DNA of 64,000 nucleotides from Acanthacorydalis orientalis (taxonomy: Eukaryota > Arthropoda > Insecta > Megaloptera > Corydalidae), in NCBI GenBank assembly GCA_034766995.1, contig CM068314.1, positions 30,798,208 through 30,862,207 on the forward strand, written 5' to 3'. This document shows positions 51,201 through 61,642 of this stretch, in pieces; position 1 is the stretch's first letter; every line of letters begins with the position of its first letter. The notes under the pieces were generated by a model. That model saw nothing but the letters and a program-made list of their open reading frames with translations, was not told where the DNA came from and did not search any database. The translations under genes and the position numbers were made by a program.

Positions 51201-52702
51201 CCTAAAATGTAAACAGTTAAATAAATCGATTATAAATGTTAATGAAACTCAGTAGGTATTTGCACGAAAGATTATTCAAATAGTAAAAATATGCATCACA
51301 CCATAATGGTTATATAAAATAATTATGATTTATTGAAACTCGTTCATATTTCACCAGTTTAATTCATAATAAAAAACAAGCCGTAACATTTTAAAAACAT
51401 ATTGAAAGATTCACCTCTTTTTTCGATTAAAAACAGAACATTAAGCAAAATAATTACTCAAAGAATGAAAATAAATATTTACAATAATATTTAACGACAT
51501 CAACCAAACAAAAAAAATCACTAAGAGAAATGTCACTAGCAACTCCGTGTATTTTGATGCACTCGTGATAACTGACTGAAGTGCAATGAATAAATTCAAA
51601 AATGATAAGAGAAAATTAGTAAATTTTAAGTGTAGTACCAACATTACTTCAATAACTGACCAATTTAGGTTCTTTGGAGAGTTAATGCTAACTTCAAAGT
51701 TATATGTAAAAAAATTTCTATAAAGTTAGTTATTTGAGTTTTAGGGCGCTTCGATAGCTAAGAAGACTTTATCTATGGCTAAGGCCATTAACACCAGAAA
51801 TGCAATGAGCCAATTCATTTACATTAAATTATCTCTGTTAATAAAAATATTTTAATTAATTTTCTCATAAATATATAATTAATAAACGAAATTAAATAAA
51901 TTTGAACAATTGATATACTTCAAATAGTGCACCGTTTTATCTATTTTTGTATGGATAAAAAAATCGGATTTTTAATATTAAATTTGACATAAATTCAGAT
52001 CCTTTTGTAAATGAGTGTGTGTGTGTATGTCGACACATTCAGTTAAGTAATAATATAATACAATAAAAATTGGTTAAAAAGAATCAATACATTTGTAATT
52101 TAACATAGAACCAATAAAGATAGTACAATACAAATTTTCTAAAAAAAACAATACTTTATTTATGTGTTTGAAAGGAATGCAGACATTAACAAGCTTTTCC
52201 TTCTTTATTCTTTATTTACAATCTCAATTCTTAAATAAATAAAAATATTCATCATACATATAAATTATTTATACAATAAATTAATAAATTTATTAAATAC
52301 TATTTCCATTCAAAGGATTCACTTAAACTATACTGAAAAAGCATAATTAGGTTATTGACTACTAAAATTATTATTGAAACATTCAAATGTAAAACAAATC
52401 GACTGTTATTAAAAATTGATTTTATATTTATTTCATTGGTAAATAGTTATCGTTTAAATTAATGAGCGGATTTTCATTAGTGATTATTTTTAGCTATTTT
52501 CAGTTCTTTTATTCAAATTATTTTTTGTAAGAAATGCAATGATCTCGCATTGTTGAATTCAAGTATTGTGTAATAAGAAAATAGTATGTAGATTACATAG
52601 AAGAGTAATTTATGAGCATTCATTTTATTTGAAATATAAATACTACGCTTAATTTGAAATGATACTTGTTTAAATTTATATCGTAATACTTAAAAAAGTA
52701 CA

Positions 52703-52783
52703 ATGTCTCTTGCATCTAAAATTACATTTGGTTTAGCTCATACTATCAGTGTAGGAATTATTGGTTATGTTTATATGAAATAA
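52703..52783 (+). pseudogene. PET117-like N-terminal fragment, stop after 26 codons
   Basis: The frame starts MSLASKITFGLAHTIS and ends GYVYMK before a TAA. The MSxASKITF start followed by one hydrophobic helix matches the N-terminus of PET117, a small mitochondrial inner-membrane cytochrome c oxidase assembly factor. Family members are about 70-110 residues long and continue with a charged helix. Here the next in-frame codons (YIDKYM) are charged-helix-like but follow the stop, which fits a single CAA-to-TAA change. AATAAA lies at about 52,914. It may be a pseudogene, or a gene whose first exon ends before the stop at a weak GT. The identification rests on a short match. Confidence 0.45.
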
Positions 52784-53175
52784 TACATAGATAAGTATAT
52801 GTAGGTAGAGTCTTTTATCTATGGGTATAATGGTAATATATATTCAATAACTTTGTAATTTAAATGAAAAAAATGATATTCCTTAATGTAATATTTGCAA
52901 TTTATAAACTGTAAATAAAGCTCGATCTTCTAATATAAGTTTATATTTTTTTTATTAAAACACTTTCAGAGTAAGACTAGAGTATTTCTACTCTCAAATT
53001 TGTCTTATAAAACTTTATACTGGAATATAATAAAACAATTGCATAAGTAATAAACATCAGAAAGTACCTTCATTATAAACAAAATATAAATACAACCAGG
53101 ATACGAGTGACCAGGATCACCACTATGTATTACATGTGTCAAGTTGTTACTAAATTAATTCAAAAGATTTTCTGA

Positions 53176-53328
53176 AAGGGTTATCATCCATGCACGATCG
53201 TATATCCATTCTTGTTTGACTATATTACAAGCAGCACCTATCCCACAACTAATGGAGTTGGAACTGTACCAGATCGTAAACCTTGCTCTTGTCAACCTCC
53301 AGATTGTAATGAGAAAACTCTTACATGA
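53176..53328 (+). other. exon-like open stretch, unidentified
   Basis: After an AG at 53,174-53,175, one frame stays open for 50 codons and reads GYHPCTIVYPFLFDYITSS, later GVGTVPDRKPCSCQPPDCNE, before TGA. The composition (Cys/Pro-rich end, higher GC than its neighbours) is unlike random AT-rich sequence. An overlapping frame starting at 53,216 is also open. I recognise no family, so it may be a decayed exon. Confidence 0.25.
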
Positions 53329-54084
53329 AGTCTACGACAAACATATAAAACTCCAACAACTGTCATTAAAATATGATATGAAAATTGTTTATTTTACTAT
53401 AACTACTATAATGAACAATTATGTGTAATTATACTTGAGAACAGAACATTTAAATATTGAACATCAAAAAGAAAACATTCAAAATAATTATAATAAAACA
53501 ATTTACATTTCCAAGTATAAAACTAAATATACATGGTTTCATAACTATATAATGTAATTTCAAAATAAATAAAAGTATTAATTTGAAATTATAATTTATT
53601 TTTGCAAAATAAGACAAAATTCATAAGGAATTTTCTGACATTACAAATTAATTTTCACTTACCTTTAGATCCATTAATCTATTGATAAAAGATCAATATT
53701 CATTTCTTAAACATCAACAGGTATTTTTCCTATAGCTTATGCAGCATCATTACGAAAAAATATTTCATTTTTCTTACATAAATCTCCAATTTCTAGAATT
53801 GGCTGTTTAATGTCAATTTCATTATTTACTGTCATTATTGATACAAAAGAAGTTTAAGGTGTTATAGCTTTTTCGAGATCTGCTAATGATATAATTCTAA
53901 TGCTCAGCAAGAATCTAATACATATTTGTGTTCCTAAAAAATTATATTTTGTATATAATCACTAAATAAAATAGTATTGTTTCTAATACCATTTGGTTAA
54001 TATTAGAATATTTTTCAATTAGCTCATTTTATTTAATTTTGTAAAAAAAACGAATTTAGTTAGCCTCAGATATTGAAACTCAGA

Positions 54085-54233
54085 TATGGCACTTTTCTAT
54101 TACTTTTTCATATTGGTTAATGCAAAATTCTTACTTCCCCGACTTAAAATTACTTTTTACATTGTAATCAGCCAATTTAGCAAAAAAAACGATTTTTTTA
54201 AAGTACATTTTAACAAAAGTCCTTAAATTGAGC
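54085..54233. mobile_element. single end of the long-TIR MITE family
   Basis: Words tttttcatattg, acttaaaatt, cattgtaatca, cattttaacaaaagtcctta and a terminal ttaaattgagc occur in the same order as in the right end of the MITE at 26,646-27,214. The opposite end is not seen, so this is a truncated copy. Confidence 0.55.
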
Positions 54234-54552
54234 TATTACCAAAGTAATATTTACCTCTAGAAGTTTTGTAATTATTTTTCCATACATCACAATCACTCAT
54301 GTTAAAAGCAATCATATAACAGTAAAACCCACATCATTCAATAAAAATTCATTTATATCCCGAATACCATAATATTTATTCAATAAATCAAAGTATATAT
54401 GTAAAAATAGATTTTAATGATTTCTATATATTTTTTATTTTAACACAGCATAACCTAAAAATAATATTAAAAAATAGTAAATTGATATGGACGGTTTTAT
54501 AAATTTGCCCTGGTAATACTTTAAAAAATACATACATACATACATTGCATAC

Positions 54553-54620
<68 letters not shown>

Positions 54621-54651
54621 CTCATTGTTGATACACTGATTTAAATTTTAG

Positions 54652-55003
54652 GCGTATACAAGAGCCAGCAATGCTTGATAAAATACCTGAATTCATAACC
54701 GAAGAATATTTAAAACAATCTTATGTATTCAGTAGGTCAACTGAAATACTCATAAAAGAAAACAGAAACAAAGTTCAGAAAAAAAAGTCAAGCGAAGATG
54801 AAATCATAAACAACACAGCGAAAAACAAACCTGAAAAGCATTCCGATGAAACCAAATTTCAACATATCCCTGGTTACAGAACATTACCAAGTGATAAGTC
54901 CAGTTTAACAATGAATCAGCATAAAATGTGCCTAGACGTAATGATAAAAATGCAAAAAGGGAATTTAAAAACTTTACCGTTACAAAAAAAGAAAACTTTA
55001 GAA
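54652..55003 (+). CDS. Ice2: Ice2 exon with first recognised Met
   Basis: Acceptor aaattttag; donor gaa/gtatgt. From Met 54,671 it reads [20 protein letters not shown] and includes [17 protein letters not shown]. Six codons before the Met are also open, so the true start may be in an upstream exon. Confidence 0.8.
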
Positions 55004-56515
55004 GTATGTTTACTTTGATATTTATATTAATTTATATACTTAATTGATTTTGTAAATTTTTTTAGAAACTAGACTTTAAAATTCGTGAAGAACGTGTACT
55101 GTATGCTCAATTAGCAGAGACAAGTTGGAAACAGTGTGGTTTTATGAAATTAAATGAAATTAATGAAAATTTTAACTCATATTATAATCAATATTGGAGA
55201 AAAACTTGTGAAAGAGTATTTAAATATCCTAATTCTTTCAGTAAACCTTCAATGGTACCATTACTGCATACAGAATCAGAAATTGAAATTCATTTTATAC
55301 AAAATCTCGTAGAACAGGTTCATATTTTTCATTAATGTTGGTATATAAAGTATTATTTTTAATAATTTTCTTCATTTATCAAATTATTTGCACAATATGA
55401 ATTTAAATTATGTATATTTATATGTGTATATATATATACAATCAGACAAAAAAATCTCCAGATACTCGTGATTTACATAAAAAAACTCAAATAATTTTTA
55501 CATTTTTATAAATATATTTATGAAACTTAACACAAATATTCTTTATTATCTATACTAATATGTTATTAAAAAAAATAGCATATTTAAATTTATTTTTATG
55601 AAAACAGTAACAAAACTAAATTCAGTGCCAAAAAACATGTCAGAAAAGTCTCCGTACATTTGTGAGTTCATCATAAGTTATACATGTCCTGACATGTTCA
55701 TTTTGGTTAAGGCTGCGTATGTTTAGTCATAAATAAGCCACAAGACTTTTGAAATCGTGTAATTTTTACATACAAAAGCAAATATGAAGTTTTTGGTACG
55801 AATAGAAGAGGAAAAATATGGTGTGAATCTAATACAGAAGTGAATACTAAAAATCCAACTCCTACGGTGAAGCATGGTAGTGAAAGTGTTAATGGTGTGG
55901 GGATGTATGGCAGCAACTGGAGTCATAAATTTAAAATTTGTTGAAACTACTATGGATTGTTTCATATATATAAACATTTTAAAAGAATTTTTTTTGCAAA
56001 GTGCTAATAAATTGGGCCTGGATGAAATTGTTATATTCCAACAAGATAATGACCCCAAGCACAAATCGAATATTGTAAGGTAATGGTTATTGTATAAAAT
56101 ACCAAGGCAACTCCATACATCTCCACAATCACTGGACTTAAATGTAATTGAACATTTATGGGATTATTTAGAACATCAAATAAGAAAATATCGTATAAAC
56201 AGCAAAATGGAACTCAAAGTCAGACTCCAGAAAGAATGGAATAAAATAACCTCTGAAGTTACTAAAAATCTAGTAGATTCAATGGAACGGCGCCTGAGGG
56301 CTGTAATTAAAGTAAAAGGAAGTCCTATAAAATATTAAAAACACTTGTATTTTATTAATCAGTACACATTACAATAATTATAGTAAAGTGTATGGAGACT
56401 TTTTTGTCTGACTATATATGTATATATATATATGAATGTATGTATCTATATGTATATGTGTGTGTATATAAATGTATTTACTCAAAGTTCAAAATCCTAT
56501 TTCTATTGAAATGAC

Positions 56516-56564
<49 letters not shown>

Positions 56565-57484
56565 TCTAGGGAGATATACCACTTCTCAGCAGTCCTAAAC
56601 AAATAGGAAAAAAAAGAATAATTTTACAAGAAAACAGTTCATTGATGAGTGAAATTTCATCATTACACTCAGAAAATAACAAAATCGGTTAATAAAAGTC
56701 ACATAATATAAAATTAATTATGATTAATTATAGATTTCTAAAAATATTAATATAATTATTTCTCATCCATGGCATTTTTTTTTAGTTAGTGAAGACAATC
56801 TTGCAGAAGAATTGGCTCAAAGTCACAATGTTGATATTGTAATATCATCATCAGCCTTCAAAACAATTATTGATAACTATCCACCGTTCACCAATTCTTG
56901 GTATATACCAGTTAACATAAAAGAATATGAAACAACCAACGGTAATGTTTTTTAATGTATATTATTACCTTACTCACTGTACATGTATCATAATAAATTT
57001 ATTTTAGCAAAAGGGTTGCCAATGAAAAGAAAAATTCTGTATATTGATAAACCGTTCCCAAAAAATCCACAAAATGCCACAGAGAAAAATAAATGGATAT
57101 TTAAAAAATTATTAAAACCTTTTCTAATAAAAGGTATTGGTTACAGGTAAAATTCACAAGTAAAGTTATTTTTGTTTATTTTATTTGATATGTTAAATTT
57201 ATTTCTGGCTTGATTTTCAGTTTTCCCTGCACAGAAAAATATTCTCAAACAGTCAAAAATAATAAACAAAATACAAATAAATTAAATACAATTAATGTAT
57301 TAAAAGAATGTCCATTAAATATTTGTACTGATTGTATCAATGTGTATAAATCAGAATTCAAAATGAGTACTGAGACTGTTAGTATAAATTCTAATGACTT
57401 GGAAGAGCATTCAGACTTTACAGAACATAGTCAAGGTGAGGCACATTATTTGAAAAATAATTGTAAAAATGATCAAAATAAAGG

Positions 57485-57538
<54 letters not shown>

Positions 57539-60049
57539 CCTTTATTTTGATATGTATATATGTAAAATTAGAGACTGAAATAGAATAAAAATAATTTTTT
57601 AGCTGTTTTAGTTTTATTATTAACATGTATTCTAATTATTAATATATTTAATAAATAAGAAAATCAAAAAAGCATATTTTAAAAATAAAAAGTAAATAAT
57701 TATCATACATTTATGTTGAAAGTAATCTTTAAGAATATCTAAAACAAAATTATTCATATTTTTGATCAAATGATTTAATTTAAGGCAAGCACTAGTATCT
57801 GCAAATGTGTAAATTTGAGAGCATTTATGTATGTATATATTTGCAAAGAAGTGAAAAGAGTTTAGAAAATAAAATTTAAAAAAAAATATTGAGTTATTAT
57901 TAACTTTTCATAGATGGATTCTTTTGTTTTAAATATTCAAAATAAATATTTTTTAATAGTTAACAAAATAATAAAAAAATTAAAATAATAAAGTAATATT
58001 TTTAAGCACATAAAATGCATATTGTCATATAGTTTTTAAGTATGTGAAATTCACATCTATGAAGAAAAAAGTAAATACATTACAAAGATTGTAAAATATT
58101 TTCTCATACTTGACTAGGTTCAAAAAACATTCGAAGAAGCCCTCGAAAGTGTAAATCAACAAAAATTGTTAATACAACAAATGATACACCTAAATCAAAT
58201 ATGATATTGGAAAACACCACAGACTCTTTAGAACAGACCACTCATATTCCAATATCGCCAGTTGAAACCCTTAAAAGATCTCATTACAATTTAAAAAAAA
58301 CACAAAACAGAATTTTAATATCTGACATTAAAGAAACTGATGCTTGTAAATGTGAAATGAAATTAAGAACAAAGCAAAATTCAGGAAATAATATCACAAG
58401 TGAATTAACTGATATTGAATACAATTTATCTAAATTTAAACAAAAGAATGAAGAGGATTGTGCTATGGAAATTGATACCAGCATTAATGAAAATTCTGCT
58501 CATATGGAAGTAGATACTAAGACACTAAATGAAAACACCAATAAACAAAGAAAACATAAAATGGGAAACATTTGGGGTCAAATATCAGAAACTATGTCTA
58601 CCGAAAATTATTTTACTGTAAAAAAGAAGGAAATAAAAAATATTACTTACAGATTGTGGCGTTTAAGGCCGAATTTTATTAAAAACGATCTGATGAAGCA
58701 AGAGCAGACAGAATATTCTATATTAATTAGATCGCAAATAGATGCGTGTGAGGTAAAAAAATCGCTTTTTAAATTCTTGAAAAACTAGCAAATAGAAATA
58801 TATAAATTATATTATTATCGTTGAAGTACTGAAAAAAGAAATAGTTCTTTTACAAAACCTCACAAAAATTCAATAATCTTGAACATTAAAATCTAGTCTT
58901 ATAAATCTCTTTAATATTCATAAGTGTTTTAATTCATAGCCAACTGTTACTGTAGGTCTTGGCTATTATTATATACATTCAAAAGAATAAAAAGTTTTTT
59001 ATTTTTTTTTAGTTTTAAACAAACAAAAACTGCATATAATAATTTGTATGTTTGTTTTATTTTCTATTAATTTTAAATTGAGCATCTTTCACATTTTGAT
59101 ATTGTATTTCAATGTAATTTATAAAAAAAAAATTAAAAATAGAAACATTCTATTTACTATTTTAAGATATATTGATTGACACATTGACTATTTTGCCCTT
59201 TATTCAGTGTTAAAGTTCTAAAATTTACATTTCTTAGAAATTACCCAACAATACATTCCAATCTATTGTTATTGTACCAAAAATTGAATACCAATTGGAA
59301 TATGGAGCAGAATGTTCGACTAAAAGTGAAATTTGTCAACAATGGCTATCATTATTGATAAGACCCTATTCAAGTTTACTTCGGGGTAACGTATTTACAC
59401 AATGGTTAAATTTAAATTAGTCATATATATTGAACAGTATAATCTATACATTTTAACTTCATTTTAGTGCGTGTAGACCCTAAAACATCAGATGTATTGA
59501 CGCTGCAGAGAAGTAATTTAGCTAATTTGTTTATAGAAGCTTCTTTATACAATTTCAACCCAAACAAAGGCCTTAATATTTTTTACAATATTGTGAACAA
59601 ATTACTGACTTTCTCACCTGGGCAGTATTTATTATCACACATACCAAGAAATGCATCTTTTGCAGAAGTTAGAAAGGTATCCCCGACAGAGTGAGTATAT
59701 TTATGTGTATGTATACTTTTATATATATAATGTTATTATTTTATATTATAATATAAAATATTATATATAATAATATATAATAATATTTTCTGATAATCAG
59801 AGGAACATAATGTTCGTTACTTGCATATTATTGCAATTATTTGCATACTGTGATAGTGATTTTTTGTCAGTAACACACTTAATTCAGTTTTATATTGTGA
59901 TTTATTAAGAATTTTAGAGCAATTTGAGAACTCTTTGTGCAAATGTATATGTAAATAATAACCTTATATTGATTGTAGTTATTAATATCCTTATATATAT
60001 ATATACATATATATATGTATGTATGTGTGTGTGTGTATATATATGCATG

Positions 60050-60096
<47 letters not shown>

Positions 60097-60802
60097 CTGT
60101 GTGTGTTAATGTATGTATGTATATTGAAACAAGTTAACAAAATACTGCTACTTGATAAAAATACTGGCAGTATTTCAACTATTTTAAAAATAAAGTATTT
60201 TCAGAAATAATTATATTAGTCATTGGACATTATTTATATTCCAAATATAGATTTTTAAACAAGTACAAGGTTTACAATTTATGCCATATCATTTTCTACA
60301 AATAGTCACTTGTTGAGAAATTCACAAAACGTTTTTATATTGTAGTTCTCCTGTTGTAATTATGGGCATTTGAAATAATTTCAAATTTATTGAAAGTTAA
60401 AATATATGATTTAAAGATTCTATTAACATATGTATGTTAATAAAATCTTATCTGTTTAAACATTTTGATTGAATATTGTCAAATATACTTTACAGGTCAG
60501 AAGATATATTTAATTTACATGAAATATACAAAAATAATAGTCAATTTTCTATTCCGTCAGTAAATTCATGGACTCCTTTGGACACAAATATTATATTACC
60601 AAATAATGTTTTTCAAAAAGTACTACCAGGTCTTTTCAAAGCAACACATAAAAATGGTATGTTTTAAAATCAGTAACCTATTTATATGATCATTTAATTT
60701 TTTTCTATGTTTGTAGCAAACCGACAAAAAAAGGTGACATCAACAAAAAAAGGCATTAAAAAAACAAACATGAAGTCAAAAACTGTTTCAAAAAAAAAGT
60801 AA
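54652..60802 (+). CDS. Ice2: little elongation complex subunit 2 (ICE2/NARG2), eleven exons
   Basis: Exons: 54,652-55,003; 55,066-55,317; 56,570-56,687; 56,786-56,941; 57,008-57,146; 57,221-57,435; 58,118-58,752; 59,238-59,385; 59,468-59,690; 60,496-60,656; 60,717-60,802. From the first Met (54,671) these sum to exactly 822 codons including the stop, and every junction keeps frame. Matches to ICE2/NARG2 are the [25 protein letters not shown] segment, the [11 protein letters not shown] segment and the C-terminal NARG2 domain ([53 protein letters not shown]). ICE2 is a nuclear subunit of the little elongation complex, which with ELL and ICE1 supports RNA polymerase II transcription of snRNA genes. 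The middle (exons 6-7) is low-complexity and probably disordered; the end is Lys-rich. The exon containing the first Met is open upstream to an acceptor, so an earlier coding exon is possible. It is convergent with PSMD11. Confidence 0.88.
55066..55317 (+). CDS. Ice2: Ice2 exon 2
   Basis: Phase 0 at both ends, 84 codons. It reads [20 protein letters not shown] through [13 protein letters not shown] to HFIQNLVEQ and is predicted helical. The 1.25-kb intron after it contains the Tc1-like relic. Confidence 0.85.
55439..56414 (+). mobile_element. Tc1-like element, internally deleted and disabled, 976 bp
   Basis: Terminal motifs tcagacaaaaaaatctcc (left) and tcagacaaaaaagtctcc (right, reverse-complemented) flank the element, with TA outside. 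The C-terminal half of a Tc1-type transposase is on the + strand: [19 protein letters not shown], then [12 protein letters not shown] with the second catalytic D, a TAA at 56,081, and in the same frame [18 protein letters not shown] with the third catalytic residue E. The N-terminal DNA-binding half and first catalytic D are missing. It is inserted in the same orientation as Ice2, inside intron 2. Confidence 0.88.
56570..56687 (+). CDS. Ice2: Ice2 exon 3
   Basis: Acceptor ttattctag directly after a (TA)n tract, donor atcg/gttaat (weaker than consensus), phase 0 to 1. It encodes [20 protein letters not shown] and a Ser-rich end. Confidence 0.78.
56786..56941 (+). CDS. Ice2: Ice2 exon 4
   Basis: It reads [40 protein letters not shown] and IPVNIKEY, matching the conserved block before the ICE2 nucleotide-free core (human counterpart has a similar S-x-F-x-x-L-L-x-N pattern and W-x-I-P-V). 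Phase is 1 at both ends. Confidence 0.87.
57008..57146 (+). CDS. Ice2: Ice2 exon 5
   Basis: It reads [20 protein letters not shown], followed by a Lys-rich helix [13 protein letters not shown]. The ILYIDKPFP segment corresponds to V-I-Y-I-N-x-P-L-P in vertebrate ICE2. Confidence 0.85.
57221..57435 (+). CDS. Ice2: Ice2 exon 6
   Basis: The donor aag/gtgagg at 57,435 is strong and gives the correct phase for exon 7. Reading on would run into a (TA)n tract, so the long open frame past it is an artefact. It encodes a polar, Cys-containing, probably disordered segment ([17 protein letters not shown]). Confidence 0.8.
57472..57551. repeat. (TA)n tract flanked by perfect 17-bp inverted arms
   Basis: atcaaaataaaggttat on the left and ataacctttattttgat on the right enclose about 46 bp of alternating TA, so the whole 80 bp can fold into one hairpin. 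It lies in Ice2 intron 6. Confidence 0.92.
58118..58752 (+). CDS. Ice2: Ice2 exon 7 (largest exon)
   Basis: Acceptor ttgactag, donor gag/gtaaaa, 212 codons. It starts with a basic [15 protein letters not shown], then low-complexity polar sequence with repeated acidic motifs ([24 protein letters not shown]). It ends with [20 protein letters not shown] and [10 protein letters not shown], the start of the C-terminal NARG2 domain. Confidence 0.87.
59238..59385 (+). CDS. Ice2: Ice2 exon 8 (NARG2 C-terminal domain)
   Basis: It reads [20 protein letters not shown], then [20 protein letters not shown]. This matches the P-K-V-E-Y-Q-x-x-Y-G-x-E pattern of the family closely. Confidence 0.9.
59468..59690 (+). 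CDS. Ice2: Ice2 exon 9 (NARG2 C-terminal domain)
   Basis: It reads [36 protein letters not shown] and [15 protein letters not shown]. The donor is gtgagt at 59,691, inside what would otherwise read as a stop. Confidence 0.9.
60496..60656 (+). CDS. Ice2: Ice2 exon 10
   Basis: It reads [14 protein letters not shown], then [19 protein letters not shown] and [12 protein letters not shown]-x-P-L-D-x-x-x-L-P is a conserved C-terminal motif of the family. Phase fits exons 9 and 11. Confidence 0.9.
60717..60802 (+). CDS. Ice2: Ice2 last exon
   Basis: A short Lys/Thr-rich tail ([20 protein letters not shown]) ending TAA at 60,800-60,802, resembling a nuclear localisation signal. AATAAA follows at about 60,865. 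Confidence 0.85.
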
Positions 60803-60966
60803 TTTTCTATTTAATACACGATTTTAGTTACCAAGAAACATTGTGCATTAAAATATATATATATAATAAATAGTAACTTGTTTTTCAACTTTTGTAATCT
60901 TAATTAAAAATAAATATCAAAAAATTATTTTTTTATCTCACATGCCATTCATCCATGAATATAAAT

Positions 60967-60968
<2 letters not shown>

Positions 60969-61047
<79 letters not shown>
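60969..61047. repeat. (TA)n microsatellite, ~79 bp
   Basis: Uninterrupted TA repeat directly left of the MITE at 61,058. Confidence 0.95.
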
Positions 61048-61050
<3 letters not shown>

Positions 61051-61057
61051 AGCAAAG

Positions 61058-61529
61058 ATTAATTCGGTGTCTTTACATTGAATCAATCATAACTTTATTT
61101 TAAATTAAAATATTTTCTAGTCGTTTTAGGATTTTGAAATGCCAAGCTTAATATTTTGAAATACTATATGTCTTGGGCAAGTAGTTAGCATAACCTCACA
61201 AAACAGTTGTGAACATGATGGCGTGCGAAAAGCAGCATATTACGCATTGTAAATTTTTAGCATTTCAATTGAAAAAAATACTGCTAAAGCCATGGGAATT
61301 ATTTATTCTTCTTTAGTAGGGGTGTTGTGACGCATAAAATATGCAAAAAATACTAAAATAATGAATCCAGTCCGATTAAATGTATTATGATTTTAGCGAC
61401 TTAAAAGATTTGTCATTTATCCAACAGACTGAGCAAAGTTATACAAAGTAATAAGGGATATTTTAAGAATTGAAATTATTTTATTTTTCAATTAGGATTC
61501 ATTTTCTATAAAAACGGCATCAAATTAAT
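61058..61529 (+). mobile_element. mariner-type MITE with transposase 5' remnant, 472 bp
   Basis: The left end attaattcggtgtcttta and the right end (reverse-complemented attaatttgatgccgttttt) are diverged terminal inverted repeats. At 61,215 a frame begins MMACEKQHITHCKFLAFQLK, like a mariner N-terminal helix-turn-helix, but the rest of the transposase is deleted. The copy at 6,960-7,232 shares the leader and N-terminal part. Confidence 0.65.
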
Positions 61530-61547
61530 TTGTACACTTTATATGTA

Positions 61548-61552
<5 letters not shown>

Positions 61553-61635
<83 letters not shown>
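61553..61635. repeat. (TA)n microsatellite, ~83 bp
   Basis: Uninterrupted TA repeat directly right of the MITE ending at 61,529, so the MITE sits between two long TA tracts. Confidence 0.95.

Positions 61636-61642
<7 letters not shown>

Larger units (their letters stand above)
50221..54651. other. intergenic region upstream of ICE2
   Basis: AT-rich with a (TA)n tract at 51,143-51,200 and three ATGGC-type motifs (near 50,566, 50,830 and 51,068). It also has a PET117-like fragment at 52,703, an exon-like open stretch at 53,176 and a MITE end near 54,085. The first exon and promoter of ICE2 should lie here but I could not place them. Confidence 0.6.

Noticed and set aside
53306..53350. Second exon of the PET117-like fragment (LHEVYDKHIKLQQ)
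   Set aside because: There is a loose resemblance to the charged helix of PET117, but no convincing splice sites and the match is too short to use.
57436..57578. Extension of Ice2 exon 6 through Tyr-Ile repeats
   Set aside because: A strong donor at 57,435 fits the phase of exon 7, and the extension is translated (TA)n.
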